The position numbers and the translations under genes are program-made. The notes beneath the pieces are model-generated. The model ran no database searches and was not told the origin of the DNA. It was given only the letters and a program-made list of their open reading frames with translations. 64,000 bases of DNA from Leptolinea tardivitalis (GTDB taxonomy: Bacteria > Chloroflexota > Anaerolineae > Anaerolineales > Anaerolineaceae), in contig NZ_BBYA01000003.1 of assembly GCF_001050275.1 (NCBI RefSeq), positions 86,208-150,207 on the forward strand. Direction: 5' to 3'. Positions 43,090 through 52,879 of this stretch are shown here, piece by piece. Each line of letters opens with the position of its first letter. Within the stretch, counting starts at the first letter, position 1.

Positions 43090-46014
43090 ATGTCATTACG
43101 GACTAAATTGATCACGTTGATACTTGTGTTTATTCTCCCTACCATCGGGTTAATGGTGATTTTCCATTCTAGATTGGTTACTGCATATCAATCTCAAGCA
43201 TTCGATTTTCAAAGCAATTCAACCCAGATGGTTGCCAGTGAATTGAAAGTATCGTTGAAGAATTTAACAGAAACGATGTATATCGTACTTCGTGATGGAA
43301 TTCAGAGTTTAAAATCTGATCAATGTCAAACCTATTTGGATCGAAAAGTAAAAGAATCTGGTCTTTTTAATTATCTTGTGTTGGTAGATTTGGAAGGAAG
43401 AAGAATTTGTTCCAGCGAGAAATTTGACCCACAAATTGATATTTCTGCCATTCCGGCTTTCATTGAATCCAGTGCATCTGGATCAATGGCTATATCTCAG
43501 ATAACAGATAACCAGGATGAATTTGATTCCCAGATATCTATAGCTTTACCAGCCTGGAGCTATGGACCTGAATTTCCTAAAGGTGTTTTGATTGGCACTT
43601 TCAGCCCCAACTATCTTAAAGATCTATTTACTACCTTGCATTTGCCCAGAACAACTGAAGTTTATATATTCTCCACCACCGGAACCGTTCTAACCGCATT
43701 ATCGGAAACAGAGTCATCTACTGAAATACTTTCAAACAAGGCATCAAGTTTTCTTCAGAAACAGTTTTCTGGAAAAGAAGAGATAACCCTCATTGGGAAA
43801 GACAATATTAGCCGGGTATTTCGTTTTGCTCCATTAGGCCTGGGTGATCTGGCGTTGGTTGGCGTTGGATTTCCAGAAGGAAAATTCCTGGCAGACAGTC
43901 AGCAATTTGTAACTGGAAATATCGCCATCATTTCATTATTAACCCTTATCATACTCCTTTTAGCCTATGGGGGAATCGAAAACAATGTAATCAAGCCGCT
44001 GGCTAAAATCAGTCAAACTGCCGAGGCGATAACACAGGGGAAAATGAATGCCCGCACGGAATTGAAAGGTCAAAATGATGAGATTGGACGATTAGGGTCC
44101 ATATTTGACAAAATGGCCGAATCACTGGAGGAGAACCGAGTCATTTTACAGAAAGAGACGGCTGCCAAATTGGCCAGTCAAGAAAAATTCTTCAGATTGT
44201 TTGAAGATTCCATTCTGGGAATTTTCCAAATAACAAAAAATGGATTTATTGAAGACGTGAATCCGGCGCTTGCCAACATGTTTGGATTCACATCCAGCGA
44301 AGAAATGGTCGAGAGTTATACAAGTTCTGCAGAAAATTTATTTGAAAATTTTTCAGATAGTGAGACTATTCAGGAACTTCTTCAAAGACGGCAGCCTGTT
44401 AAAATGGAAACCCGATTCAAAAAGAAAGACGGGTCTTATTTTATCGGTAATTTACATATGTGGGGCGTATGGAATGCTGCTGGTGAAATGGAATCGATGG
44501 AAGGTTTTATTGAAGATATCACAGCCAATAAACAAACCAGAGATCAGCTGATGAAACTCAGCCAGGCGGTTGAACAAAACCCGATCGGTATTTTAATATC
44601 AGATGGGAATGGGAGGATTGAATATGCCAATCGCGGTATTCAGAATATATTCGGATATGAACCATCGGAACTAAAAAATCGTTTATTGGTAGATATGGTT
44701 CCTCCTGAATATGATGCTGAAAAAGTGGAAGCAATTCGTCAGAAGCTCCGCAATAAGCAGACTATTCAGGGCGAAGTGAAAAATAAGAAAAAGAATGGGG
44801 AATGGTTCTGGGAAAGATATGTGATCTCTCCTATAAATATTCCCATGAACACGGTTCAAAGCACATTGTGTTTGATTGAGGATGTTTCAGAGCAATATCG
44901 AAACAAAGAGCGGATTACTCAACAGCTCGAAGAACTTTCTGCCTTGAGAACTATTGATCTGGCGATTAGCTCAAATCTCGATCTTACGGCTACTATGAAT
45001 ATCATCTCAAATATCGCCGTCAAACATCTGAAGGTAGATGCCGTCCTTGTCCAACTTTACGATCCAGACTACCATATGCTGCAAACCGTATTGGCCACCG
45101 GATTTGAACAGGAAATACCGGAACAAATTCCTTTCCCGGCTGCTGCAGATCTTTCAGATTGGGAACTGGTGGAAGAATTTTCTGTTCATATACCAGAAAA
45201 TTTGAAAGAAAAAAAGTCCGAACATCACCTTTCGTTCCCGAATGATGACAGATTGGTTGCCTGTTATGGACTGCCTCTTGTTGCAAAGGCAGATGTAAAA
45301 GGATTGTTCCGCGTTTTTCTAAAAGATGCCAGAGTTCCTGAGCAGCATTGGTTGGATTTCTTCTATAACCTGGCTGCCCAGACGTCCATAGCCATGGATA
45401 ATCAGGAGCTCTTCCGTGACTTGAAACAATCAAATGCAAACCTGTTGCAGGCGTATGAAGCCACTATTGAGGGATGGTCTAGAGCTCTTAATTATCGTGA
45501 TCAGGAAACGGAAGACCACAGTATTCGAACTACTCGATGGACGATAGATTTAGCCCGTGAATTGGGATTCCCCCCTGAAGAATTGGTCAATATACGGCGT
45601 GGAGCGCTGCTTCATGATATCGGAAAGGTTTCTGTTCGAGACAGTATTTTGAATAAGCCAGGACCTTTGACGGATGAAGAATGGGTTGAGATGCGCAAGC
45701 ATCCTCAAACTGCCTATGATGTATTAGCACCGATAGAATTTCTGAAAAAATCCCTCGATATTCCCTATTGTCACCATGAACGATGGGATGGAAGCGGATA
45801 CCCACGCGGCCTTAAAGGCCAGGAGATACCTCTGGCGGCTCGGATATTTTCAGTGATTGATGTTTATGATGCCCTGACATCAGACCGGCCATATCGATCT
45901 GCCTGGCCAACTGAAAAAGTGGTCGCATACTTGCGAGAACAAAGCGGCAGTCAGTTTGACCCTGCCATTGTTGAAGCCTTCTTATTGTTATTGGAAAAAC
46001 AAAAGGTAAGTTGA
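43090..46014 (+). CDS. Membrane sensor with cache, HAMP, PAS, PAS, GAF and HD-GYP domains
   Basis: 974 residues. An N-terminal helix, an extracytoplasmic cache-like sensor (about 30-270), a second helix (about 275-295) and a HAMP segment (VIKPLAKISQTAEAITQGKM) come first. Then follow two PAS domains (about 365-485 and 490-615), a GAF domain (about 625-775) and a C-terminal HD-GYP domain with LLHDIGKVSV and HHERWDGSGYPRGL. HD-GYP enzymes hydrolyse c-di-GMP. The metal-binding HD and GYP motifs are intact, so activity is likely. The gene for a GGDEF protein follows after 3 nt. Confidence 0.92.
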   Translation: MSLRTKLITLILVFILPTIGLMVIFHSRLVTAYQSQAFDFQSNSTQMVASELKVSLKNLTETMYIVLRDGIQSLKSDQCQTYLDRKVKESGLFNYLVLVDLEGRRICSSEKFDPQIDISAIPAFIESSASGSMAISQITDNQDEFDSQISIALPAWSYGPEFPKGVLIGTFSPNYLKDLFTTLHLPRTTEVYIFSTTGTVLTALSETESSTEILSNKASSFLQKQFSGKEEITLIGKDNISRVFRFAPLGLGDLALVGVGFPEGKFLADSQQFVTGNIAIISLLTLIILLLAYGGIENNVIKPLAKISQTAEAITQGKMNARTELKGQNDEIGRLGSIFDKMAESLEENRVILQKETAAKLASQEKFFRLFEDSILGIFQITKNGFIEDVNPALANMFGFTSSEEMVESYTSSAENLFENFSDSETIQELLQRRQPVKMETRFKKKDGSYFIGNLHMWGVWNAAGEMESMEGFIEDITANKQTRDQLMKLSQAVEQNPIGILISDGNGRIEYANRGIQNIFGYEPSELKNRLLVDMVPPEYDAEKVEAIRQKLRNKQTIQGEVKNKKKNGEWFWERYVISPINIPMNTVQSTLCLIEDVSEQYRNKERITQQLEELSALRTIDLAISSNLDLTATMNIISNIAVKHLKVDAVLVQLYDPDYHMLQTVLATGFEQEIPEQIPFPAAADLSDWELVEEFSVHIPENLKEKKSEHHLSFPNDDRLVACYGLPLVAKADVKGLFRVFLKDARVPEQHWLDFFYNLAAQTSIAMDNQELFRDLKQSNANLLQAYEATIEGWSRALNYRDQETEDHSIRTTRWTIDLARELGFPPEELVNIRRGALLHDIGKVSVRDSILNKPGPLTDEEWVEMRKHPQTAYDVLAPIEFLKKSLDIPYCHHERWDGSGYPRGLKGQEIPLAARIFSVIDVYDALTSDRPYRSAWPTEKVVAYLREQSGSQFDPAIVEAFLLLLEKQKVS

Positions 46015-46017
46015 AAA

Positions 46018-47655
46018 ATGTTGAAAGAAAAACCTTCAGATTATGAGAAAGAAATTCTGGGGGAACATACAATTAAATTCATCCAGTTCTTGGATGCTCT
46101 TCCGTTGCCTGCTCTGCTTATTAATCTGCAGGGGAAGGTGATTCATGTCAATAATAATGCGGCGGAATTGGTTAAACCGCTGGCAGGAGATATTATTGGA
46201 ACCGTTATACCCCATTGCCGCCCGGACGAATCGACCCTGGTATGGGAAATAAAAACAAAGCATAAACCGATAAAACTCGAATTTCGTATATTCCCATTGG
46301 ATTTTGGAAACATAAAATTACTCTGCCTTTTGAAAATTGAATCAATCTATCAGAAAAAGTCATATCGCTCGAGTGATTCGCTTTTTAATTTATTATTTGA
46401 ACATTCCAACGATGGGATAGCTATCTTTGATCGTAATATGTATCTTATTGAATGGAATCGGGCTATGGAGAGGGTTACCGGATTCACGGCCAAAGAAGTG
46501 ATCGGGAAAAGTTTAAGAGATATCGCGGCTGTTTTGTTCCCTTCAACCATTACCTCTGTAAATAGTACTGATCCATTAAAAAATATTTCTCCTGACCGGA
46601 TTCCCAAAACTATCGAAGAGTTGATTGAACAGGGCACATTTGAAGAAGTTGATAAAGAAATTCGCGACAAAAGTGGTTCGGAACACACAATCAGGTATCG
46701 CATTTTCCCTGTTTTCTGGGATGGGGATGTGTTTCCGGGGGTGCTGGTTCATGATGTGACTGAATTAAAGATCACAGAAGAGGTTCTTAAAGCGTCTGAA
46801 CTTCGTTTTCGAACCCTCATTGAAGCTATGGGTGAAGGTACCCTGGCTATGGATAACCATCAAAATATTCTGTTTGTAAATCCGGTTGTAGAGTCAGTAT
46901 TGGGAATGGAACACGGAGAACTTGTCGGAAAGAAAGTCTCCGAATTCCTTGATGCTGAAAATGAAGCTTTATTGACCCGGCAATCTCGGTTAGTCACACG
47001 TGGAATCACGAACAGGTTTGAGATGGAAATCCTGGATAACCACCGTAATCGCCATACCCTGCAGGTGACCCTTTCCCCGTGGAAGGGTGCAGATGACCGG
47101 ATTAGAGGTTCAATAGCGGTTTTTATTGATATTACCGAGAGAAAAGTAGAAGAAGAACGGTTGAGATTTACCAGCACACATGATGAGGTGACCAATATCT
47201 ACAACCGTAATTATTTCGAAGAAGAAAAGAATCGTTTGCGAGTCAGCCGCCGGTATCCTGTCAGCGTGATTATGATTGATATGGATGAAATGAAGGTGGT
47301 TAATGACACATATGGTCACAGAGCAGGTGATGACCTATTAAGGAAATTCAGCGCGATTGGAAAACAGATCTTTAGGGCTGATGATGTTTTTGCCCGGATT
47401 GGCGGGGATGAATTTGCTGTTTTTCTACCGGGAACTTCAGAAAAAGTTGCCAAAACTGTGGTTGAACGGTTGAAGAGAACCTTTATCGAACACAATGTTG
47501 AATTCCCAGATTCTCAAATCCTTTTTTCCGTAGGTTCAGCAACTGCCCAGACACCAGATGAATTAGAGGATGCCATTAGAAGGGCAGATAACCGCATGTA
47601 CAGGGAGAAAAGACAAAAAAGGGAAGCAAATGAATCCCAAAAACGAAACCGGTAG
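46018..47655 (+). CDS. PAS-GGDEF diguanylate cyclase
   Basis: 545 residues, with no membrane segment. Up to three PAS domains are visible (N-terminal ~20-110, ~125-250 and ~255-375; the second has FEHSNDGIAIFDRNMYLIEWN). They precede a GGDEF domain with the active-site RIGGDEFAVFLPG. The inhibitory RxxD (RADD) stands five residues upstream, so product inhibition is expected. It makes c-di-GMP, opposite to the HD-GYP product encoded just upstream. The two are probably cotranscribed. Confidence 0.92.
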   Translation: MLKEKPSDYEKEILGEHTIKFIQFLDALPLPALLINLQGKVIHVNNNAAELVKPLAGDIIGTVIPHCRPDESTLVWEIKTKHKPIKLEFRIFPLDFGNIKLLCLLKIESIYQKKSYRSSDSLFNLLFEHSNDGIAIFDRNMYLIEWNRAMERVTGFTAKEVIGKSLRDIAAVLFPSTITSVNSTDPLKNISPDRIPKTIEELIEQGTFEEVDKEIRDKSGSEHTIRYRIFPVFWDGDVFPGVLVHDVTELKITEEVLKASELRFRTLIEAMGEGTLAMDNHQNILFVNPVVESVLGMEHGELVGKKVSEFLDAENEALLTRQSRLVTRGITNRFEMEILDNHRNRHTLQVTLSPWKGADDRIRGSIAVFIDITERKVEEERLRFTSTHDEVTNIYNRNYFEEEKNRLRVSRRYPVSVIMIDMDEMKVVNDTYGHRAGDDLLRKFSAIGKQIFRADDVFARIGGDEFAVFLPGTSEKVAKTVVERLKRTFIEHNVEFPDSQILFSVGSATAQTPDELEDAIRRADNRMYREKRQKREANESQKRNR

Positions 47656-47837
47656 AACCCGTTTGAGTGAGGTTGATGAGAACCCCACAACAAGATTATC
47701 GAAAAAACCGGTTATTTGTTTATGTAGATCCTGTACTGATGCTCAGATTTACGTTATCGGGAAATGATAGGACATAGTTGGAAGAAAGCGTATATCACCT
47801 CAAATCATACGGATGAGTGCTGATCTATAATCATGGT

Positions 47838-49853
47838 ATGTCACTGAAAACGAGTCCTTCTCAAAACAACCTGCGCGTTATTCTGGTTCTGGTTTGTGTA
47901 TTGCTTCTACTGGGTGGGTATTACATCATCCATAAACCAGTCAACCCGGAACTGGCTTCGGCACTGGGGTTGGGCTTCTGGCGAGTTCTGACAGCCATAT
48001 TTATTGTTTCTCTGGCAGGAGCCATTGGCCGTTTTATCGGCTTAAAACTGGAAGACTGTTTATGCAGTACGGTTGTGATACAGGCCGGGTTTGGATTGGG
48101 GATACTTTCTGTGTATATCCTGATCGTCGGTTCAACTTTTGGGGTAAACAGGTTTACCTTAATGGCTGTCCCCTTGATCGCGGCAGCTTTGCTCTATAAA
48201 CAGTTGATTGCCTGGATCGCGCAGCTTGCCATGTCTATATCCGGCATCTGGCGTGAGACTGGAAGATTTGAAAAAGTGTTGGCATTTCTGATGGGGATGA
48301 TATTGCTTTCGTCTCTTGTTGCTGCCCTGGCCCCTCCGCTCAAATATGATGCTCTGATGTACCACCTGGTGATGCCGCAGACATATATTCAGCAGGGACG
48401 CATCACGCATATCCCCTGGCTGGTGATGACCGGCATGCCGCAATGCACCGAAATGCTCTATACCCTGGCTGCCCTGTGGGGCGGTCTTCCGGCGGCAGCA
48501 GTAACCGGGTGGCTGGCTGGTGTACTGGCTATTCTGGGAATCATCGGTTTCTTTCAGGTTGGATTTGAAAAAGGCAGCCGCATCGGCTGGACGGCAGCTG
48601 CCAGTCTGCTCGCCGGTGAGACGTTTGCCGCTTCCTTATCCTGGGCGTATATTGATTGGACGGGTCTGTTTTTTGGTGTTTGCTGCCTGAGCTGCCTGCA
48701 TTTCTGGTTTTCTAAAAATAATAGCCATATGGCCATATGGGCTGGTTTATTTGCCGGCCTGGCTTTCACCACTAAATATACAGGCGGAATTCTGGCGTTG
48801 TGCAGTCTGACAGCAGTGGGATTCCACCTCTTCCAACAGGCTCGGGCAGGAAGCTGTTCTGTTGTAAAACCACTGCTGTTATTTATCGGTGGTTTACTTG
48901 CCTTCCCCCTGGTCTGGCTGGCACGGAATATTGTCCTCACCGGAAGTCCAATTTACCCCTTCTTTTTCCCGGCGGCTCAAATGGATGCTGTCCGGCTGAG
49001 TGTCTATCAGGGGGCTGTACCGTATGGTGAATGGTGGGAAGGTTTTCTGTTGCCATTCAGGGCAACCCTCTGGGGGCAGGAATCAGCAGAAGGTTACAGC
49101 GTATCCATTGGGCCGCTGCTGTTATTATTGAGTCTGGGCAATCTTCTTCGCTGCAGGAAACTAAATAATACTGAATCAGCCGCTCTGCAATTAGGATTGG
49201 TATTCTTTTTTTCTGCCTGGCTTTTCTGGGCGGTTGGCAACCGGTTAAGCGGTTACCTGATTCAAACCCGTATGTACTTTTCCCTTTTCCCGGCATTTAC
49301 CGTACTCGCTGGATTGGGATGGGATGCTGTTGAAGATATTAATTGGATGAATATCCGGTTTTCACGGGTGTTCGGGGCTGTTATTCTGCTGGCATTAGGT
49401 TTGTCCACGTTGAACCTGGTGTTTCAAACCATCAAGCAGGATGCTTTAAGGGTGGATGCCGGGTTAATATCTGAAGAGGCCTACAATGATGCCAATCTTG
49501 GCTGGTATGCCCCGGCTGTGCGAGCTGTGAGGGATCTACCCGCGGGATCGAAAACCCTTTTTTTGTACGAACCGCGCGGCCTGGCCTGTATTCCAGCCTG
49601 CGATCCGGATGAGATTCTCGACCATTGGAAAATCAGCCGGTTGGGGAACGAAACGGTAGAAGATGTGTTTAATCACTGGAAACAGAACGGGTACAATTAC
49701 CTTTTCGTTAACCAGGCAGGTATTCAATTCCTGTCTGATGGAAACGATGCTCATCATCCGGTCGAAGAATTACAGGCTCTGAAAAATCTGTTGAGTCAAA
49801 TTCCGGTGATGCAATCGTTTGGAGACAGTTATCAACTATATGGAATTCCATGA
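47838..49853 (+). CDS. Multi-pass membrane protein, GT39/ArnT-like glycosyltransferase
   Basis: About 671 residues from ATG 47838; a GTG at 47817 is an alternative. Around 12 hydrophobic helices are followed by a soluble C-terminal domain. After the fourth helix comes LKYDALMYHLVMPQTYIQQGRI, the D/E-containing first outer loop typical of polyprenyl-phosphate-dependent GT-C transferases. TKYTGGILAL and LARNIVLTGSPIYPFF match the same class. It probably glycosylates proteins or lipids on the outer face. Acceptor and sugar are unknown. Confidence 0.75.
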   Translation: MSLKTSPSQNNLRVILVLVCVLLLLGGYYIIHKPVNPELASALGLGFWRVLTAIFIVSLAGAIGRFIGLKLEDCLCSTVVIQAGFGLGILSVYILIVGSTFGVNRFTLMAVPLIAAALLYKQLIAWIAQLAMSISGIWRETGRFEKVLAFLMGMILLSSLVAALAPPLKYDALMYHLVMPQTYIQQGRITHIPWLVMTGMPQCTEMLYTLAALWGGLPAAAVTGWLAGVLAILGIIGFFQVGFEKGSRIGWTAAASLLAGETFAASLSWAYIDWTGLFFGVCCLSCLHFWFSKNNSHMAIWAGLFAGLAFTTKYTGGILALCSLTAVGFHLFQQARAGSCSVVKPLLLFIGGLLAFPLVWLARNIVLTGSPIYPFFFPAAQMDAVRLSVYQGAVPYGEWWEGFLLPFRATLWGQESAEGYSVSIGPLLLLLSLGNLLRCRKLNNTESAALQLGLVFFFSAWLFWAVGNRLSGYLIQTRMYFSLFPAFTVLAGLGWDAVEDINWMNIRFSRVFGAVILLALGLSTLNLVFQTIKQDALRVDAGLISEEAYNDANLGWYAPAVRAVRDLPAGSKTLFLYEPRGLACIPACDPDEILDHWKISRLGNETVEDVFNHWKQNGYNYLFVNQAGIQFLSDGNDAHHPVEELQALKNLLSQIPVMQSFGDSYQLYGIP

Positions 49854-49905
49854 AAAATATGGTATTCAAAAGTAGGGTATGTTATAGTATTCAAAAGGAG
49901 GGTCT

Positions 49906-50586
49906 ATGAAAGAACGCATCTTGATCATTGAGGACGACGAAGCAATCGTCAAGGTGCTCCGCCGTGGGCTCGCCTATGAGGGATACCAGGTGGATGCAGC
50001 GCTTGACGGCGAAACCGGTCTTGTTATGGCCCGTGACAATCACCCCGACCTGGTGGTTCTAGACCTGATGCTTCCCGGCATGGATGGTCTGGAAGTATGC
50101 CAGCGGCTGCGGGCGGGCAGCGGCAACCAGTTGATATTAATGTTAACAGCCAAAGATACCATTTCTGACCGGATCCACGGGTTGGATTCAGGGGCTGATG
50201 ATTATATGGTGAAGCCGTTCGAGCTCGATGAATTACTGGCTCACGTGCGGGCTTTATTACGCCGTACTCAGACAGAACGGGTTCAGGTCTTATCTTTCAT
50301 GGACCTTACATTAGATACGTCAACCCGACAGGCCAGCCGTAAGAATCGTCAGATTTCGTTAACGGCCAAAGAATACGATCTGCTGGAGCTTTTCCTCCGG
50401 CATCCCCGGCAGGTTCTTACCCGTGAGATGATTTTCGACCGCGTCTGGGGTTATGATTTCGGCGGCGAATCAAATGTGCTGGATGTCTATATCCGGTACT
50501 TACGTCAGAAACTGGAAGAGGATGGCGAGGTGCGCCTGATCCATACCGTTCGCGGTGTGGGTTATGTGCTGCGTGAAACTCCCTGA
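49906..50586 (+). CDS. OmpR-family response regulator
   Basis: 226 residues. The receiver domain has phosphoacceptor D53 ([12 protein letters not shown]) and the LTAKD and KPFELDEL motifs, and is followed by a winged-helix DNA-binding domain ([16 protein letters not shown]...VWGYDF...YIRYLRQKL...RGVGYVLR). AAAGGAGG lies upstream of the ATG. It overlaps the kinase gene (TGATG). Confidence 0.95.
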   Translation: MKERILIIEDDEAIVKVLRRGLAYEGYQVDAALDGETGLVMARDNHPDLVVLDLMLPGMDGLEVCQRLRAGSGNQLILMLTAKDTISDRIHGLDSGADDYMVKPFELDELLAHVRALLRRTQTERVQVLSFMDLTLDTSTRQASRKNRQISLTAKEYDLLELFLRHPRQVLTREMIFDRVWGYDFGGESNVLDVYIRYLRQKLEEDGEVRLIHTVRGVGYVLRETP

Positions 50587-51962
50587 TGTCCCTGCGTTTA
50601 CGCCTCTCCCTGCTGTACACGCTGGTGCTGGGGGGCGTGCTTTTGCTCTTTGGTTCACTGGCATACAGTCTGGTTTCAGTTACCCTTCTGGATCAGATGG
50701 ATACGACGCTGGCAAAAAACGCCAACGATCTGATTAAACAACTGCGCGTCAATGCATCTGGCCGGTTTGATGCACGGTCGGTTAGTTCATTCACACCGGA
50801 TGAAAATGTGGTGTATCAAGTTTGGGGGAATAATCGTGAATTGCAGCTGGCCCGTCCGGTGGGAAATACAGATCCGTTTGACCGGTCTGCTTTACATACG
50901 GATGTTCCCATGTTTAACACTACCGGCGATGTGGGTAAGCATATGAGGGTTCTTTCCATCCCTCTGGAAAATGCCCGTGGTCCGGCCGGTCTTCTGCAAA
51001 TTGCACGCAATTTGAACCTTTTTGATGCCACCCTGCAAACCCTGGCAGGGGTATTGGTTTTGTTAACAGTGCTCTCTATGCTACTGACCGGTGTGATGAC
51101 CTGGTTTGTGAACGGTCAGGCGCTTGCCCCATTGGCTACGGTAACTAAAGTGGCCACCCAGATCACTAAAGCCGATGACCTTTCACGGAGGATTCAGATT
51201 TCGGGTGTTCGCGACGATGAAGTCGGCGAGCTGATTGAAGCCTTCAATCAGGTTCTCAGTAGGTTGGAAAAACTATTCACATCACAACGTCGTTTTCTCG
51301 CGGATGTAAGCCATGAATTGCGCACTCCCCTCACGGTAATCAAGGGGAATGTGGGCTTGATGCGCAAGATGAAGACTCTGGACGAAGAATCCCTTTCCGG
51401 AATCGAAACAGAGGTTGACCGTCTGACCCGTCTGGTGGGCGACCTGCTTTTTCTGGCGCAGGCGGAATCAGGACGGATGCCATTGGATCAATCTCCGGTT
51501 GAGCTTGATACGGTTTTACTGGAAGTTTTTCAACTCGCACGCAGTCTGGCCGGTGAACGCATGAGTGTGGTGATCAATGAAATTGACCAGATTCAGGTGA
51601 TTGGTGATCGCGACCGGTTGAAACAGGTTTTGTTGAATATTGCCGGAAATGCCGTGCAGTATACACCGGCAGGTGGACGGGTGACCATGTCCATGCGCAA
51701 AGTGGCTGACCGTGCCCAGATTGTCATCAGTGATACCGGCCCGGGAATACCGGCAATTGATTTACCGCATATCTTTGAACGCTTTTACCGCAGCGAAAAA
51801 AGCCGCAAACGAAGCGCCCACGGTGGATTTGGTCTTGGTTTATCTATCGCTTTCTGGATTGTGCGCAACCACGGGGGAACCATAGACGTCGCTTCAACGG
51901 AAGGGAAGGGAACAACCTTTACCATCTGGCTGCCTTTGCCGGGAGGGGCCAAATTAGCCTGA
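50586..51962 (+). CDS. Sensor histidine kinase
   Basis: 458 residues. Two membrane helices (about 10-33 and 150-175) flank an extracytoplasmic sensor. A HAMP segment ([23 protein letters not shown]) is followed by the phospho-acceptor motif [14 protein letters not shown] and the ATP-binding N, G1 and G2 boxes ([31 protein letters not shown]). It is paired with the regulator upstream. The stimulus is unknown. Confidence 0.95.
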   Translation: MSLRLRLSLLYTLVLGGVLLLFGSLAYSLVSVTLLDQMDTTLAKNANDLIKQLRVNASGRFDARSVSSFTPDENVVYQVWGNNRELQLARPVGNTDPFDRSALHTDVPMFNTTGDVGKHMRVLSIPLENARGPAGLLQIARNLNLFDATLQTLAGVLVLLTVLSMLLTGVMTWFVNGQALAPLATVTKVATQITKADDLSRRIQISGVRDDEVGELIEAFNQVLSRLEKLFTSQRRFLADVSHELRTPLTVIKGNVGLMRKMKTLDEESLSGIETEVDRLTRLVGDLLFLAQAESGRMPLDQSPVELDTVLLEVFQLARSLAGERMSVVINEIDQIQVIGDRDRLKQVLLNIAGNAVQYTPAGGRVTMSMRKVADRAQIVISDTGPGIPAIDLPHIFERFYRSEKSRKRSAHGGFGLGLSIAFWIVRNHGGTIDVASTEGKGTTFTIWLPLPGGAKLA

Positions 51963-52008
51963 CAGCCGTGTGATGTAAAACTCACCGGATGAATTTACGT
52001 ATTCTTAA

Positions 52009-52027
52009 TTGGATACTGTGTATCCAA
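52009..52027. promoter_or_regulatory. Dyad upstream of 28-residue peptide gene
   Basis: A perfect inverted repeat TTGGATAC-TGT-GTATCCAA. It lies 47 nt downstream of the kinase stop and 63 nt upstream of a small gene. It could be an operator or a short RNA hairpin. Confidence 0.45.
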
Positions 52028-52090
52028 TCAGGATATACCGGGTTATAGCCATTACAAAGGTTTTCCTGTTTATCGGGTAAGGAGGACAAA

Positions 52091-52177
52091 ATGGGTGTTA
52101 TTTACGTTGTTGTGACGCTTTTTACAACCCTGTTTGCAGCTATCAGCTTTGCTGATCTTCTAGATAAGCAAGGCTAG
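52091..52177 (+). CDS. 28-residue single-pass membrane peptide
   Basis: A very strong ribosome site TAAGGAGG lies 5 nt before ATG 52091. The peptide is mostly one hydrophobic helix (MGVIYVVVTLFTTLFAA) and then a short polar tail SFADLLDKQG. Such peptides often modulate membrane kinases or pumps. It follows a two-component system by 128 nt. The stop shares the palindromic CTAG with the stop of the converging gene. It resembles no family I can name, although its size recalls KdpF. Confidence 0.6.
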   Translation: MGVIYVVVTLFTTLFAAISFADLLDKQG

Positions 52178-52878
52178 TTTTCGTTGATTAACCGCAGGAT
52201 ATGATTGATATGATCCACTTCATGCCAGGCTGCCCGGCGGAGGATTTTCCGTGGGCTCCAGAACGAACCGTCTTTTCCATTTACCTGACTGCTCCCAGCC
52301 AGATTGCGTATGGATCGTTCAAAGATATTCCGGGTGGCTTCCAGCCGCCGGAATGTTTCTTCAGGCAGGGTTTTTGATTCACTTACTCCGGGATTAAGTC
52401 GGTCCAGCAGCCAGAGCTCTGAACTGGCCAGATGGTCCAGTATGCCGCGAATACTCCATTTCTCTCCGGGGAACTCGCGATCCATCAAATCTGAAGGAAG
52501 ATTTTGCGTCAGCTCTACAAGGTCGCGCCGAGACCAAGACATCACCTGCAATCCCTGATCGATTTCTGTTTTTGATAGAGGTTTCCAATCCACCTGCCAG
52601 AAAGCCGTGACATTTCGTCCGGCGGCGGAAGGAAGAATTTTTTCATCCACCGGGTAACATTCGAAAGTCTCTGCCAGATGGATATCGATATCATCAAAAT
52701 CAATCCAACTCTTTTCTGCCAGGGCGTTAACTCGTTCCTTATAACCGATAAATGCCCGTGGAAATGCCAGTATAGCCGCCGCCCCTTCTGAGCCATAGGC
52801 AAAACAACCGGGGTAATCCAGAGCCCAGGCAATAGATTTTCCCTCGTATCCATTTTCAAGACCAATTTCAATTCTCAT
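52174..52878 (-). CDS. DinB-domain protein
   Basis: 234 residues from the ATG at 52878, which begins 1 nt after the upstream stop. The N-terminal half is a separate alpha/beta domain (IEIGLENGYEGKSIAWALDYPGCFAYG) resembling HicB-like small domains. The C-terminal half is a DinB four-helix bundle (WSRRDLVELTQNLPSDLMDREFPGEKWSIRGILDHLASSELW...AAWHEVDHINHILRL) with metal-ligand His residues. DinB proteins are often thiol-dependent metalloenzymes. The function here is unknown. Confidence 0.75.
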   Translation of the reverse strand: MRIEIGLENGYEGKSIAWALDYPGCFAYGSEGAAAILAFPRAFIGYKERVNALAEKSWIDFDDIDIHLAETFECYPVDEKILPSAAGRNVTAFWQVDWKPLSKTEIDQGLQVMSWSRRDLVELTQNLPSDLMDREFPGEKWSIRGILDHLASSELWLLDRLNPGVSESKTLPEETFRRLEATRNIFERSIRNLAGSSQVNGKDGSFWSPRKILRRAAWHEVDHINHILRLINEN

Positions 52879-52879
52879 G

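Noticed and set aside
52091..52177. KdpF identity for the 28-residue peptide
   Set aside because: Only the length and hydrophobicity match. No kdpABC genes are nearby, and the nearby kinase lacks the KdpD architecture.
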